NCBI GenBank assembly: GCA_016283195.1
Contig: JAEEML010000069.1
Coordinates: 1 to 37,609, forward strand
Origin: Deltaproteobacteria bacterium
GTDB lineage: Bacteria; JAEEML01
DNA: 37,609 nt
Direction: 5' to 3'
Shown: positions 18,853 through 26,629 of the stretch, one piece after another
Numbering within the stretch: position 1 is the stretch's first letter
Layout: every line of letters begins with the position of its first letter
Position numbers and translations under genes: made by a program
The notes under the pieces: model-generated
Seen by the model: the letters and a program-made list of their open reading frames with translations, nothing else
What the model was told of the DNA's origin: nothing
Database searches by the model: none

Positions 18853-19451
18853 GAACGCACCTCTCCTATGGTGGTTATTACCACCAGCCTGGTACTGGGA
18901 TCATCGGCATCGTAATCATCTTCGGGCACAAGGGTTATATAAGCATATTCCACTTTGGAAAGAGAATCATTGGTTACTTTGTAGAGCTCGCGGTCGGGGC
19001 CGACGGCCAGAGTACCCTTTTGTTTTGAGGCGCTTGTTGTGCAAAAAGAGCAGGGGGTTTTGGGGATAATAAACTGGTAAGGCGCGTCGAGCGCTTTGTT
19101 TTGATAGCCGTCTGCCGGCCCCATTTTTACGTTATGCGGCAAATCGATTTGCGATATTATAGTGTCGTTATCCTCATCAAGTTGCGAATTGTTATCGGTA
19201 TCTTCAAAAAGCACGATTTTATCGTTTGCGGTATCAACATGGATAAAGTGCAGGCGGCCGCTTTTAGCTGCTTTGGTTTGCGCTGTGGCGGCCATGCTGA
19301 AGAATTGCTCGGCGCTGTGCCTGGTGTCGGCATTTTTAATCATTTTGCTAAAATTAGGAGCGGCAATGGCCGCCATAATGCCGACAATAGCCACTACAGC
19401 CATGAGCTCAAGTAGAGTAAAACCGGCGTTTTTATTGGTGCATTTAACCAT
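18840..19451 (-). CDS. fimT: FimT/GspH-type minor pilin
   Basis: This 203-residue minor pilin has prepilin signal NAG-FTLLELMAVVAIVGIMAAIAAPNFSKM. The position in the operon, the length and the GspH/FimT-like beta domain (GRLHFIHVDTANDKIVLFEDTDNNSQLDEDND) support FimT. The acidic DTDNNSQLDEDND segment could bind calcium. A central CSFC pair could form a disulfide. Its ATG overlaps the pilX stop as TAATG. Confidence 0.85.
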   Translation of the reverse strand: MVKCTNKNAGFTLLELMAVVAIVGIMAAIAAPNFSKMIKNADTRHSAEQFFSMAATAQTKAAKSGRLHFIHVDTANDKIVLFEDTDNNSQLDEDNDTIISQIDLPHNVKMGPADGYQNKALDAPYQFIIPKTPCSFCTTSASKQKGTLAVGPDRELYKVTNDSLSKVEYAYITLVPEDDYDADDPSTRLVVITTIGEVRSWYK

Positions 19452-19996
19452 TATAGCCCTCTCTTTAAGAGCGTTTGTACTTCCACCTCGGCTCCGCTTG
19501 GGGCGGCGCAGGTAACCACAAAGCTGTAATATTTGGTGACGCTGTTGGCGCCGCTCCCGCTACGGCTCAACTGGTTGGTGAGATTCACGCCGACGGTGTT
19601 TAAGGCCGAAAGAGCGTCAGATTGGGCGGTGGAAGCGGCATAAACAATTTGTTGCGGCTCGTCTTTTTGGCCAAAATGGCCCAGCCAGTAATTATAAGTG
19701 GCTGTGGTGCCGGCTTTGTCCACCGGCAGTTCCATGGTACCGTGGTTATCATCGGTGCTCACGGCGACATAGTCGTTGACCATAGAGGAACTGTCGGCAA
19801 ATTTGGAGAGCATAATGGCCATGGCCTGGTCGGCACAAAAGCGGGCACCGGTGCGCTGCACATCATAAGCCGAACTTTCTATTTCGGTGCCGGCCATCAT
19901 GAGAGCGCCCATGCCTAAAGAGGTGAGAACGAGCAAAACACCCATCACCATCACTAAAACATAACCTTCTTCTTTTTTGCGAGCTTTTATCTTCAT
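19451..19996 (-). CDS. pilX: Type IV pilus minor pilin PilX
   Basis: This 181-residue protein is the first gene of the operon. Its N-terminus, KKEEGYVLVMVMGVLLVLTSLGMGALMMAGTEIES, matches the PilX N-terminal domain, including the long hydrophobic helix after a Lys/Glu-rich cytoplasmic leader, followed by a small soluble domain. PilX-type minor pilins join the priming complex that carries PilY1. The stop shares a base with the fimT start. A GGGAGTGGG ribosome site lies upstream of the ATG. Confidence 0.82.
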   Translation of the reverse strand: MKIKARKKEEGYVLVMVMGVLLVLTSLGMGALMMAGTEIESSAYDVQRTGARFCADQAMAIMLSKFADSSSMVNDYVAVSTDDNHGTMELPVDKAGTTATYNYWLGHFGQKDEPQQIVYAASTAQSDALSALNTVGVNLTNQLSRSGSGANSVTKYYSFVVTCAAPSGAEVEVQTLLKRGL

Positions 19997-20101
19997 AACC
20001 CACTCCCGGGATCGAGGCCCAGTATTTTAAGCAAAAAGCGTGCCAAAAGCAGAAGGGCCATTTGGCCGGTTTTAGCGCGCCGCCGGCCAAAAGTAGTAAC
20101 T

Positions 20102-20135
20102 TTTTTGCATAGCAAAGTAGGTAATTTTTGCATAG
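20102..20135. repeat. Direct repeat TTTTTGCATAG x2 (possible operator)
   Basis: TTTTTGCATAG occurs at 20102-20112 and again at 20125-20135, a 23-base period. Read on the minus strand it is CTATGCAAAAA, upstream of pilX by about 105-140 bases. The spacing, close to two helical turns, would suit a dimeric regulator or two protomers on one DNA face. Confidence 0.55.
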
Positions 20136-20170
20136 TAAAAATTTCTTTACCCCGGGCCTATAAATACACC

Positions 20171-20202
20171 TTGACTTTTTTTTGCCTTTTGCTACTATGC
20201 GC
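20171..20202 (+). promoter_or_regulatory. Putative rpsT promoter
   Basis: TTGACT (20171-20176) and TACTAT (20193-20198) are 16 bases apart. The -10 is followed by GCGC, and the same TACTATGCGC core appears in the ndk promoter. Confidence 0.6.
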
Positions 20203-20296
20203 TAGTTCTTTTGCCGGCGGATTGTCTGCCGGTGATTAAAGTGTTTTATGGCTTTGTGGAATAGGGCCTTTAAGTAAGGAATTTGAGGAGAATTTT

Positions 20297-20584
20297 ATGG
20301 CCAATCACGTACAAGCACTGAAGAGATATCGTCAAAATCAAAAGCACCAAGAGCGCAATCGGGCGCGTAAATCACAGCTCAAAACCGCTGTGCGCCGCGT
20401 TCACGATGCCATTGCCGCCGGCAATATGGAAGAAGCTGCCAAAATTTTGCCGGAAGCAGTTAAAGTTATTCGTAAAACAGCATCAGCCGGGGTTATCCAC
20501 AATAACCAGGCTTCACGGCGGGTATCACGTTTGGTAAAAGCCTTCAATAAGGCCTCTACCACTACTACCGAAGCAGCTAACTGA
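20297..20584 (+). CDS. rpsT: 30S ribosomal protein S20
   Basis: S20 is a primary 16S rRNA-binding protein of the small subunit. The 95-residue sequence is very basic and helical and has the family features: MANHVQALKRYRQ...RNRARKSQLKTAVRRV at the N-terminus and GVIHNNQASRRVSRLVKAFNKA near the C-terminus. GAGGAG precedes the ATG. It is transcribed alone from a TTGACT/TACTAT promoter with a roughly 90-base leader, divergent from the pilus operon. Confidence 0.98.
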   Translation: MANHVQALKRYRQNQKHQERNRARKSQLKTAVRRVHDAIAAGNMEEAAKILPEAVKVIRKTASAGVIHNNQASRRVSRLVKAFNKASTTTTEAAN

Positions 20585-20677
20585 TTGCCAATAAGTCAGT
20601 AAACTTTTATTATAAAAGCGCGCCGCACTTTTTGCGCCGAGCGGTTTTGTGCCCAGGCGGTGCAGAGGGAGTCTTGC

Positions 20678-22504
20678 ATGGTGCCGCTGCTTCATAAATT
20701 TCGTCAGAGATACAGCCCGCTCCATATAGGCTATTTATGGCTGATTGGCCTTAGCGGTTGGATTTTACTCATCTATGAACTTTGCACCCAGGAGTTTTCT
20801 CCGCTAAGCAGCGAGAAATATGGAGTTCTCAGCGCTGCGGTTCTAGTGGCTATTTTGTGCCGTGTGCTCACTTTCAATGTTTATGATCATGTAAAAATTG
20901 CCATAGATACCGCTTATTATATGTCGGTGGCTTTTATAATCGGCCCTATTGTGGCCGCCGCCATTGCCGCTTTCGCGCTTTTTTTTGATACAATCTTTCG
21001 TTTTGTGTGGCGCCGCTTTTATAGTGACGAAGAGCCCCTGAAACTCAGCTATCTTTCCGGGCAGACTGTCTTTAACGGCGGTGTGCCGGTTATTGCCGCC
21101 GTTTTGGTAAATGCTATTGTCGGCACTGATATAACCGGCCTTGATGATTGGCATATTGCTTTTAAATTTAGCCTGTTTACCACGCTTTTTTTGCTCATCC
21201 ATTATGCTATTGCTTCTATTGCCAGTTTGGTCCAGGGGCGCACTTTAAAGGGCGTTTTTACCCATTTTTATATAGGTGTTGTCGGCTATGAGCTGGCGAT
21301 GATTCCCCTGGGTGCCGGCTTACTTTTGGGCTATGTGCACCAGGGAGTGTGGTTCTTTATTACTCTCACCGTGGCTTATCTCATTTGTAATTATCTCTGC
21401 CGCCGCCTGGCCGATCAAAATATTTTGAGCCGCCAGCGCGCCTCTCAGCTGGCCACTCTTAACGATGTAGGCCAGTATATATCCGCTAAATTGCAAATGG
21501 ATGAGCTCATTGCTATTGTAGCGGAATATAGCCAGAACTTAGTGCGCAGGACGCCTTCAAAATTCATTTTCGGCCTCTTAAATGAGCATGATCACACTTT
21601 GGTTGACTATACCCTCTTTAGTGAGAGTAATGGACAAATCAGCTCGCAATACCAGGTCGAACTTGGCGGCGATTTCCCCGCTGTGGTGATAAATAATAAG
21701 CAGCCTTTGCTGCTTAAAGACTTGCCTAATGAAGCCAAAAATTACAATATTTCCGTTGAAAAAGCCGATTTTCGCTTCCACTCTTGGCTGGGTGTGCCGC
21801 TTTTAGCCCACGAGGAAGTGCTGGGAATTATTATTTTGCAAACCGAGCAACGCGGAGCCTATGATGCCGGCACCATGACCGCCTTTTCCACCATTGCTCG
21901 TCAGACGGCCATTGCCGTGCAAAATGCCAAACTCTATCAACTGGCTACCAAAGACGGCCTCTCCAAGCTCTATGTGCGCCGCTATTTTGATCAGCGTATC
22001 AGCGACGAATGGTACCGCTCGCGCCATAACGATACTCCGCTTTCTCTGCTTATGATGGATTTGGATAATTTTAAATCTTTTAATGATAATTATGGCCACC
22101 AAGCCGGTGATATAGTGATAAAAAAGAGTGCCGAGCTGGTTATAAGGGGACTTAGATCCGATGATGTGGTGGCTCGCTACGGCGGGGAGGAGTTTGCCTT
22201 TATTTTGCCGCATACGCCGCTAAAAGCGGCTATGGGTGTGGCCGATCGCATTGTAAAGCGCATTGCTGCCGAGCGCATTGAGTATGATGGCAATGTTTTT
22301 TCCATAACAGCCTCCATCGGGGTGGCTTCCACGCCGGAAAACGCCCCAAAAGACTGTGCGGAATTGATCTCTATGGCCGATCAGGCGTTATATGCGGCCA
22401 AGGAGGCCGGTAAAAACTGTAGCAGAGTTTTTGTAAAAGGTGTAGAATCTCCGCCTGAGCAGTCGGCTGAGGTTTCTCATGCATCAGTCGCTGGGGAGAA
22501 TTAA
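20678..22504 (+). CDS. Membrane diguanylate cyclase with GAF and GGDEF domains
   Basis: This enzyme would make cyclic di-GMP from two GTP. From ATG 20678 (GAGGGAG upstream; an in-frame GTG at 20660 is less likely) the product is 608 residues. Residues 1 to about 245 form six to seven membrane helices of a MASE-like sensor, followed by a GAF domain (about 260-410) and a GGDEF domain. The active-site motif is intact as GGEEF (502-506), and the inhibitory I-site RxxD (RSDD, 493-496) is correctly spaced five residues upstream, so product feedback is expected. Its stop is one base from the start of a small lipoprotein. Proximity to the pilus operon fits surface-behaviour control, but this is inference. 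Confidence 0.95.
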   Translation: MVPLLHKFRQRYSPLHIGYLWLIGLSGWILLIYELCTQEFSPLSSEKYGVLSAAVLVAILCRVLTFNVYDHVKIAIDTAYYMSVAFIIGPIVAAAIAAFALFFDTIFRFVWRRFYSDEEPLKLSYLSGQTVFNGGVPVIAAVLVNAIVGTDITGLDDWHIAFKFSLFTTLFLLIHYAIASIASLVQGRTLKGVFTHFYIGVVGYELAMIPLGAGLLLGYVHQGVWFFITLTVAYLICNYLCRRLADQNILSRQRASQLATLNDVGQYISAKLQMDELIAIVAEYSQNLVRRTPSKFIFGLLNEHDHTLVDYTLFSESNGQISSQYQVELGGDFPAVVINNKQPLLLKDLPNEAKNYNISVEKADFRFHSWLGVPLLAHEEVLGIIILQTEQRGAYDAGTMTAFSTIARQTAIAVQNAKLYQLATKDGLSKLYVRRYFDQRISDEWYRSRHNDTPLSLLMMDLDNFKSFNDNYGHQAGDIVIKKSAELVIRGLRSDDVVARYGGEEFAFILPHTPLKAAMGVADRIVKRIAAERIEYDGNVFSITASIGVASTPENAPKDCAELISMADQALYAAKEAGKNCSRVFVKGVESPPEQSAEVSHASVAGEN

Positions 22505-22505
22505 T

Positions 22506-23054
22506 ATGAAAAAAAGCTGCCTTTGTTGCCTGGCGTTAATTATCGGGCTTTTGGTTGCCTCCTGTAATAATAAAGAGCCTAAAAGTTATTGTACTTACAA
22601 CGGTTTTGAGCCGGAGACAAAGCTGGCTTTTTGGGACCATCCTTGGTACGACTTTATTCTTATGTCCGGAATTCCCAGTAATAGTAATAATGAAGCGGTA
22701 ACTTATCTCGATATGCAGTTTTATAAAGATTACGGTTCGCGGCCGAAACTGGGCAAAACTGGCAAATTTACTATTGATGTCGATCCCAATAATTGCGGCA
22801 CTTGTTTGGTTATTTCCACCAATTGTGTTGCCGGTATTTGCAAAGAACTTTATTTTGCCGGTGAGGGCGATTTTGAAATTGACAAGTGGGGCAATAAGGG
22901 TGAAACATTCAGCGGCTCGCTGAAAAATGCCGTCTTTTTCCAAATTGAGCCGGACGAAAACGGCTATTATCGCTATATGGATGAAGGCAAAATATGGTGT
23001 GTTGACGATTACGTTTTTGAGACCACCGTGCAATCGGTATATGATATAAATTAA
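22506..23054 (+). CDS. Small lipoprotein of unknown function, coupled to the diguanylate cyclase
   Basis: ATG 22506 starts a lipoprotein signal (GLLVASC, Cys20) on a 182-residue protein; GGGGAG precedes it inside the end of the cyclase gene. The mature part is acidic with scattered Cys (NCGTCLVISTNC, GICKELYF) and a C-terminal GSLKNAVFF strand pattern suggestive of a small beta-sandwich. I recognise similar small lipoproteins in Myxococcota-like genomes but know no function. The one-base gap to the cyclase stop suggests they are made together, so it could be a sensory or surface partner. Confidence 0.8.
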   Translation: MKKSCLCCLALIIGLLVASCNNKEPKSYCTYNGFEPETKLAFWDHPWYDFILMSGIPSNSNNEAVTYLDMQFYKDYGSRPKLGKTGKFTIDVDPNNCGTCLVISTNCVAGICKELYFAGEGDFEIDKWGNKGETFSGSLKNAVFFQIEPDENGYYRYMDEGKIWCVDDYVFETTVQSVYDIN

Positions 23055-23092
23055 AGTATTCTTGCTTTATCTTCCTGTTTTTCCTTCGTTTT

Positions 23093-24265
23093 TTATGAAG
23101 TGGCCAGCTTCTTGGCCAAATTAACGAGTGCTGCGGGGAGCCCCTTGCTTTTGGAGACCATCTTTACGTCGTTTTTTCTAAGCTGGGTGAGTAATTTCAT
23201 AGCTAGAGGCAGAGGAGTGCGCGGATTATTGACGAGGGCTACTTTTACCGAATAGCCGCGCATCATGGAAGCCGATTTGCAAATAATGCGGATGACATCT
23301 TCATTTACCGAACGGCTGGCGGCGGCAGCGGCAATTTCCTGTTCGGTAATGCCCGGTGATTTGATAACCGAAGTAGCCACCATCTTATTGGCATCTTTGA
23401 TTAAAATGGCCCGTGCCTCTTTATTGCCTTTAGTGGCGAGAGCCACTTTCTGGGCGGTATTTAAAGTGCCGATGAGCTTCATCATAGGCATGCGCTTTTG
23501 TTCTTCTTCAGCCGGTGCCTCCTCTTTTTTGGCAAAAGTGACCGCTTCTGCCGGTTGAGCGGCCGGTGCCGGAGCTGCTTGCGCTTGAGGTGCCTGTGGT
23601 GCAACCTGGGTCGCCGCCGCCGTCTGAACCTCCGGTTTTTCCAAAAGGGCCATGGCTTCCGGCGGCAGCTCAACTTTATTGGCCATTTCCACGCGCTCAC
23701 TGGGGGAGAGGCGCTCTAAAGCCTCGGCATATTCCGGTGAATCCTCCAAAGCGGCACCGCTGCGCACCAAAAAATCAAAGAGGCGGTCAATGGAGGATTT
23801 TAACGCTTTGGGATTTTTGGCCAGAGCTTTGGCAATAGCTGGATTTTTTAAAATGCGCGCCTGATTTAAGGCAATGATTTCACAGCTATTTTCATCACCT
23901 ACACTGGCAATGGTCACAAGAATGTCATCGCCGGATTTGGGATTTAAGAGCAGGGCTTCGGCTATTTCTTTGCTCACCTTGGCGAGTGGGGCAATGGCAC
24001 TCAAAACAACGGCCGGTGTTTTTTCGTGTTTTATGGCGCTAACCATAATATTGGCCGGCATTTTGGCCAAAGTCTCTCTGGCCGCCTGAGCTACTATGGC
24101 TTCGCTATCGCTTTGTAAAAGCAGCATGGTCAGTACCAGGTTTTCCGGCGAAGTGGGCAAAAGACCTTTGGCGGCCATCAAGCGCGGCTGCACCGGCGTT
24201 GACGGAGAAAAGAGACGCTGTATTTGTTCAGGCAGTAATTTGATAAGATCTTCTCTTGTTTCCAT
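23093..24265 (-). CDS. HEAT-like repeat cytoplasmic protein, myxobacterial type
   Basis: This 390-residue protein has no signal peptide and is mostly helical. The N-terminal half (about 1-210) shows degenerate HEAT-like helical pairs (LMAAKGLLPTSPENLVLTMLLL, QAARETLAKMP). An Ala/Pro/Gln-rich linker (about 215-245) joins a second helical block (about 260-385) with motifs TKGNKEARAILIKDANKMVATSVIKSPGITEQEI and SASMMRGYSVKVALVNNPRTPLPLA. I know proteins of this architecture from Myxococcus/Anaeromyxobacter-type genomes, always uncharacterised. It follows the outer-membrane-like gene by 14 bases with GGGAG as ribosome site, so both are probably cotranscribed. Role unknown; probably a protein-protein scaffold. 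Confidence 0.82.
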   Translation of the reverse strand: METREDLIKLLPEQIQRLFSPSTPVQPRLMAAKGLLPTSPENLVLTMLLLQSDSEAIVAQAARETLAKMPANIMVSAIKHEKTPAVVLSAIAPLAKVSKEIAEALLLNPKSGDDILVTIASVGDENSCEIIALNQARILKNPAIAKALAKNPKALKSSIDRLFDFLVRSGAALEDSPEYAEALERLSPSERVEMANKVELPPEAMALLEKPEVQTAAATQVAPQAPQAQAAPAPAAQPAEAVTFAKKEEAPAEEEQKRMPMMKLIGTLNTAQKVALATKGNKEARAILIKDANKMVATSVIKSPGITEQEIAAAAASRSVNEDVIRIICKSASMMRGYSVKVALVNNPRTPLPLAMKLLTQLRKNDVKMVSKSKGLPAALVNLAKKLATS

Positions 24266-24279
24266 ATTAAACTCCCGTT

Positions 24280-24864
24280 TTAGTGCGCAAAATGCAGACC
24301 TAAATATATTTGAGCCGTGTGGCCCAGAAGATATTTGGCAAAATAAGGATGCCTATATTCCGCCAGAATAAATAACTGCAGCTTTTTTGTTACCCAAAAA
24401 GTAAAATCAATTTGCGGAGTTATGAGCAGTGAAGCCGTGTGAGTTCTTTTTTCGGTAAAATACCCCTCACTGGTTACCTCCTGTACTTCTTCCAGCCTTA
24501 TAGCCTGGCCGCCGATAAAGAGGCCGCCGGCCAGTTCAAAAAATTTAAAACGCTGTGCAAAATGCACCAAAAGCCCGCCGCCACCTTGCTGAAAACGGTG
24601 CTCGTTTGTGCCGACTGTGCGTTTAATCACCGAACCCATCCCACCGAGGCGGAGGTGTTTATTCACATAAAAATAAAGGCGCCCGCCCAGCCCCAGGCCT
24701 AAAAAAGAATTTAGAGGGCTACTTGTCATGCTAACAGGCTCCAGGGCAAAAAACATTCCGCCGGCAAAAAGAGGCTTTTCCGTAGCGTCGGCATTTTGGG
24801 GAGTGCAAAGCAAGAGTGCCAAGAGAAAAATCACTATAATAAATACTGTTTTTTTTACTTTCAT
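24280..24864 (-). CDS. Predicted small outer-membrane beta-barrel protein
   Basis: This 194-residue protein has a signal peptide (cut near NADA-TEKPLF) followed by alternating hydrophobic/polar strands with aromatic ends (GGRLYFYVNKHLRLGGMGSVI, LLVHFAQRFKFFELAGGLFIGG, LLITPQIDFTFWVTKKLQLFILAEYRH) and a final IYLGLHFAH strand. This pattern fits an 8-stranded barrel of the OmpW/outer-membrane type. First gene of a pair with the HEAT-like protein. A perfect TATAAT at 24916-24911 on the minus strand lies about 45 bases upstream of the start; its -35 is weak. Function unknown. Confidence 0.75.
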   Translation of the reverse strand: MKVKKTVFIIVIFLLALLLCTPQNADATEKPLFAGGMFFALEPVSMTSSPLNSFLGLGLGGRLYFYVNKHLRLGGMGSVIKRTVGTNEHRFQQGGGGLLVHFAQRFKFFELAGGLFIGGQAIRLEEVQEVTSEGYFTEKRTHTASLLITPQIDFTFWVTKKLQLFILAEYRHPYFAKYLLGHTAQIYLGLHFAH

Positions 24865-24910
24865 CGGGTAACCTGCTTAAATAAGCGTCGGTAGCACGTT
24901 CCGGCTACGA

Positions 24911-24916
24911 ATTATA
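24911..24916 (-). promoter_or_regulatory. Putative -10 element (TATAAT) for the 24864 gene
   Basis: A perfect TATAAT on the minus strand lies in the 113-base divergent space with the sulfatase-like gene. No good TTGACA is found 16-18 bases upstream, so the call is tentative. Confidence 0.35.
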
Positions 24917-24977
24917 GAATGGTGATCTTAAATTGGCTAGCTATGAAATGGCTTGAAAAACAAAAATTGAGGTTAAA

Positions 24978-26489
24978 ATGCTAAAAAATAGCTGGCATAT
25001 ATTATTGATTTTTTCGTTCCTGGCGTGTTTTAGCGGCTGCAAAAAGGATAAAGAGCTCTTTGACCTAGTGGATAATTTTGTGAAATTACAGGAAAATAAG
25101 TCCAAAGATCCGCCGCCGCACAAGGTAACTCCCAAAGAACACGCTAAAACCAGCAAAGAGCGCATAAAAAGCGCCGACAAGGCTACAGGCCTGATTATGA
25201 TCACCGCCGATACTTTAAGGGCTGATTATCTTTCTTGCTATGGCAATGAGGAGATACTTACACCCTATCTCGACCGTCTGGCCGGAAGCGGGGTGCTTTT
25301 TCGCCAAGCTATAACTGCGGCTACCACTACCACGCCGTCGCATGCCTCCATGTTTACCAGCCTCTATTTGCAAGATCATAATGCTTATTCTAATTATGAA
25401 GCCATAGCCGATGATGTTATTACACTTTTTGAACAAGTGCACGGCCGGGGATTTCGCACTTTTGCCATTGTGAATATGCCTCATTTGAACCCGGAAGTTT
25501 CCAATATTGTGCAGGGAGTGGAAACTTTTTATTCCGGAAATCGCCCGCGCCGCGCTCATGATACCATGAAAATTTTTCTAAATTGGCTGGATGGTCTTAG
25601 TGCCGATGAACCTTTTTTGGCCTGGCTCCACCTGGTTGATGTCCATACGCCGTATCGCCCCCCGGCTCCGTATAACCGTTTTTACTATGCCGGCGATGAA
25701 AACGATCCGCAAAATCACTCTTTGCAAAATATCTGGCCGCTTTTGCCTACTCACATGTCGGACCATCCTTTCTTTAAAAGATGGCTGGAGGGCATAACCG
25801 ATCTTTCCTATGTTTTGGCTCAATATAAGGGAGCAGTGAGCTATCTCGATGATGAGATGGGTGAGCTTTTTAAAGAGCTGGAAGCTAGGGGACGCCTTGA
25901 TGATACAGCTATTATTTTTGCCTCCGACCACGGTGAGTCTCTAGGCGAGCATGATATGTATTTTATTCACTTTGGCCTTTATGAGCCCACTTTGAGAGTG
26001 CCGCTTATTATGTACTTGCCGGGAGCGGAGAGAAGCGGGGTGGTAGTGGACCAAGTTGTGGAAACTATTGATATCATGCCGACAATTTTGGAATATTTCG
26101 CTATTCCTAATCCTCCTAATATTCGTGGTAAAAGTCTGCTGCCGGTTATTCGCGGTGAGCTCACTGACGGAGCTGGAGTGGCTTATAGCGAACATGCCGG
26201 TGCTTCTCTCGCTATGGTGCGCGACAGCCGCTATAAATATATACGCCATTTAAAAATGAGTTCGGTTGTGCCAGCTTATAATTTAACTCGCGGCCGCGAA
26301 GAACTCTATGATTTGGAAAAAGACCCTTTGGAACGCCATGATATTATTACCGAATATCCTGAAATTGCCGAAAAGTACCGCCGTATTATGCGGGAAAAAA
26401 GGCGTCATAAACTAAATATTCACGCCGGTGAGCCGACCATCAATAAAGAGACCGAAGCCATGCTGAAAAGCCTGGGGTATATTCGCTGA
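24978..26489 (+). CDS. Sulfatase-fold (alkaline phosphatase superfamily) lipoprotein
   Basis: The 503-residue protein has a lipobox LACFSGC (Cys21) and a sulfatase domain from about residue 70. Conserved parts include MITADTLRADYLSCYG (metal Asp78), TPYLDRLAGSGV, SDHGESLGEHD (Asp317-His318) and YEPTLRVPLIMYLPG. The usual formylglycine site C-x-P-S-R is T-T-P-S-H here (Thr118, His122). This excludes formylglycine formation at that position. A Thr nucleophile is known in phosphotransferase and phosphoesterase members of the superfamily, so it may act on phosphoesters, phosphoethanolamine or another group rather than sulfate. GAGG precedes the ATG. It is transcribed alone; a short hairpin follows the stop. 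Confidence 0.88.
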   Translation: MLKNSWHILLIFSFLACFSGCKKDKELFDLVDNFVKLQENKSKDPPPHKVTPKEHAKTSKERIKSADKATGLIMITADTLRADYLSCYGNEEILTPYLDRLAGSGVLFRQAITAATTTTPSHASMFTSLYLQDHNAYSNYEAIADDVITLFEQVHGRGFRTFAIVNMPHLNPEVSNIVQGVETFYSGNRPRRAHDTMKIFLNWLDGLSADEPFLAWLHLVDVHTPYRPPAPYNRFYYAGDENDPQNHSLQNIWPLLPTHMSDHPFFKRWLEGITDLSYVLAQYKGAVSYLDDEMGELFKELEARGRLDDTAIIFASDHGESLGEHDMYFIHFGLYEPTLRVPLIMYLPGAERSGVVVDQVVETIDIMPTILEYFAIPNPPNIRGKSLLPVIRGELTDGAGVAYSEHAGASLAMVRDSRYKYIRHLKMSSVVPAYNLTRGREELYDLEKDPLERHDIITEYPEIAEKYRRIMREKRRHKLNIHAGEPTINKETEAMLKSLGYIR

Positions 26490-26495
26490 GGGAGC

Positions 26496-26529
26496 AAGGA
26501 AAGTTGTTAGCTTAGCTTAGCTTTTCCTT
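26496..26529 (+). terminator. Possible terminator with TTAGC repeats after the sulfatase-like gene
   Basis: AAGGAAA (26496-26502) can pair with TTTCCTT (26523-26529). The loop contains three tandem TTAGC units. It begins 7 bases after the stop codon but has little GC and only a short T-run, so its strength is doubtful. Confidence 0.3.
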
Positions 26530-26629
26530 CTTGAGTCAACTAAAAAGTCTCTCTTATTGCTATGGCACCTCAATTTTATTAAAATATGCCTATGTTGCGC
26601 CGCGCCGCGTGCGCCGTTTGGAGAACTAT

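Larger units (their letters stand above)
19997..20296. other. Divergent regulatory region between the pilus operon and rpsT
   Basis: No gene is seen. The region holds the rpsT promoter, a pair of TTTTTGCATAG direct repeats (20102-20135) and a CCCGGGCC stretch at 20151-20158. A convincing minus-strand promoter for pilX was not found. Confidence 0.6.

Noticed and set aside
20585-20677. Possible rpsT terminator (GCGCGCCGCACTTTTTGCGCC)
   Set aside because: The pairing is short and imperfect, and the T-run lies in the loop rather than after the stem.
24978-26489. Calling the lipoprotein an arylsulfatase
   Set aside because: The formylglycine cysteine is Thr, so sulfatase activity cannot be assumed.
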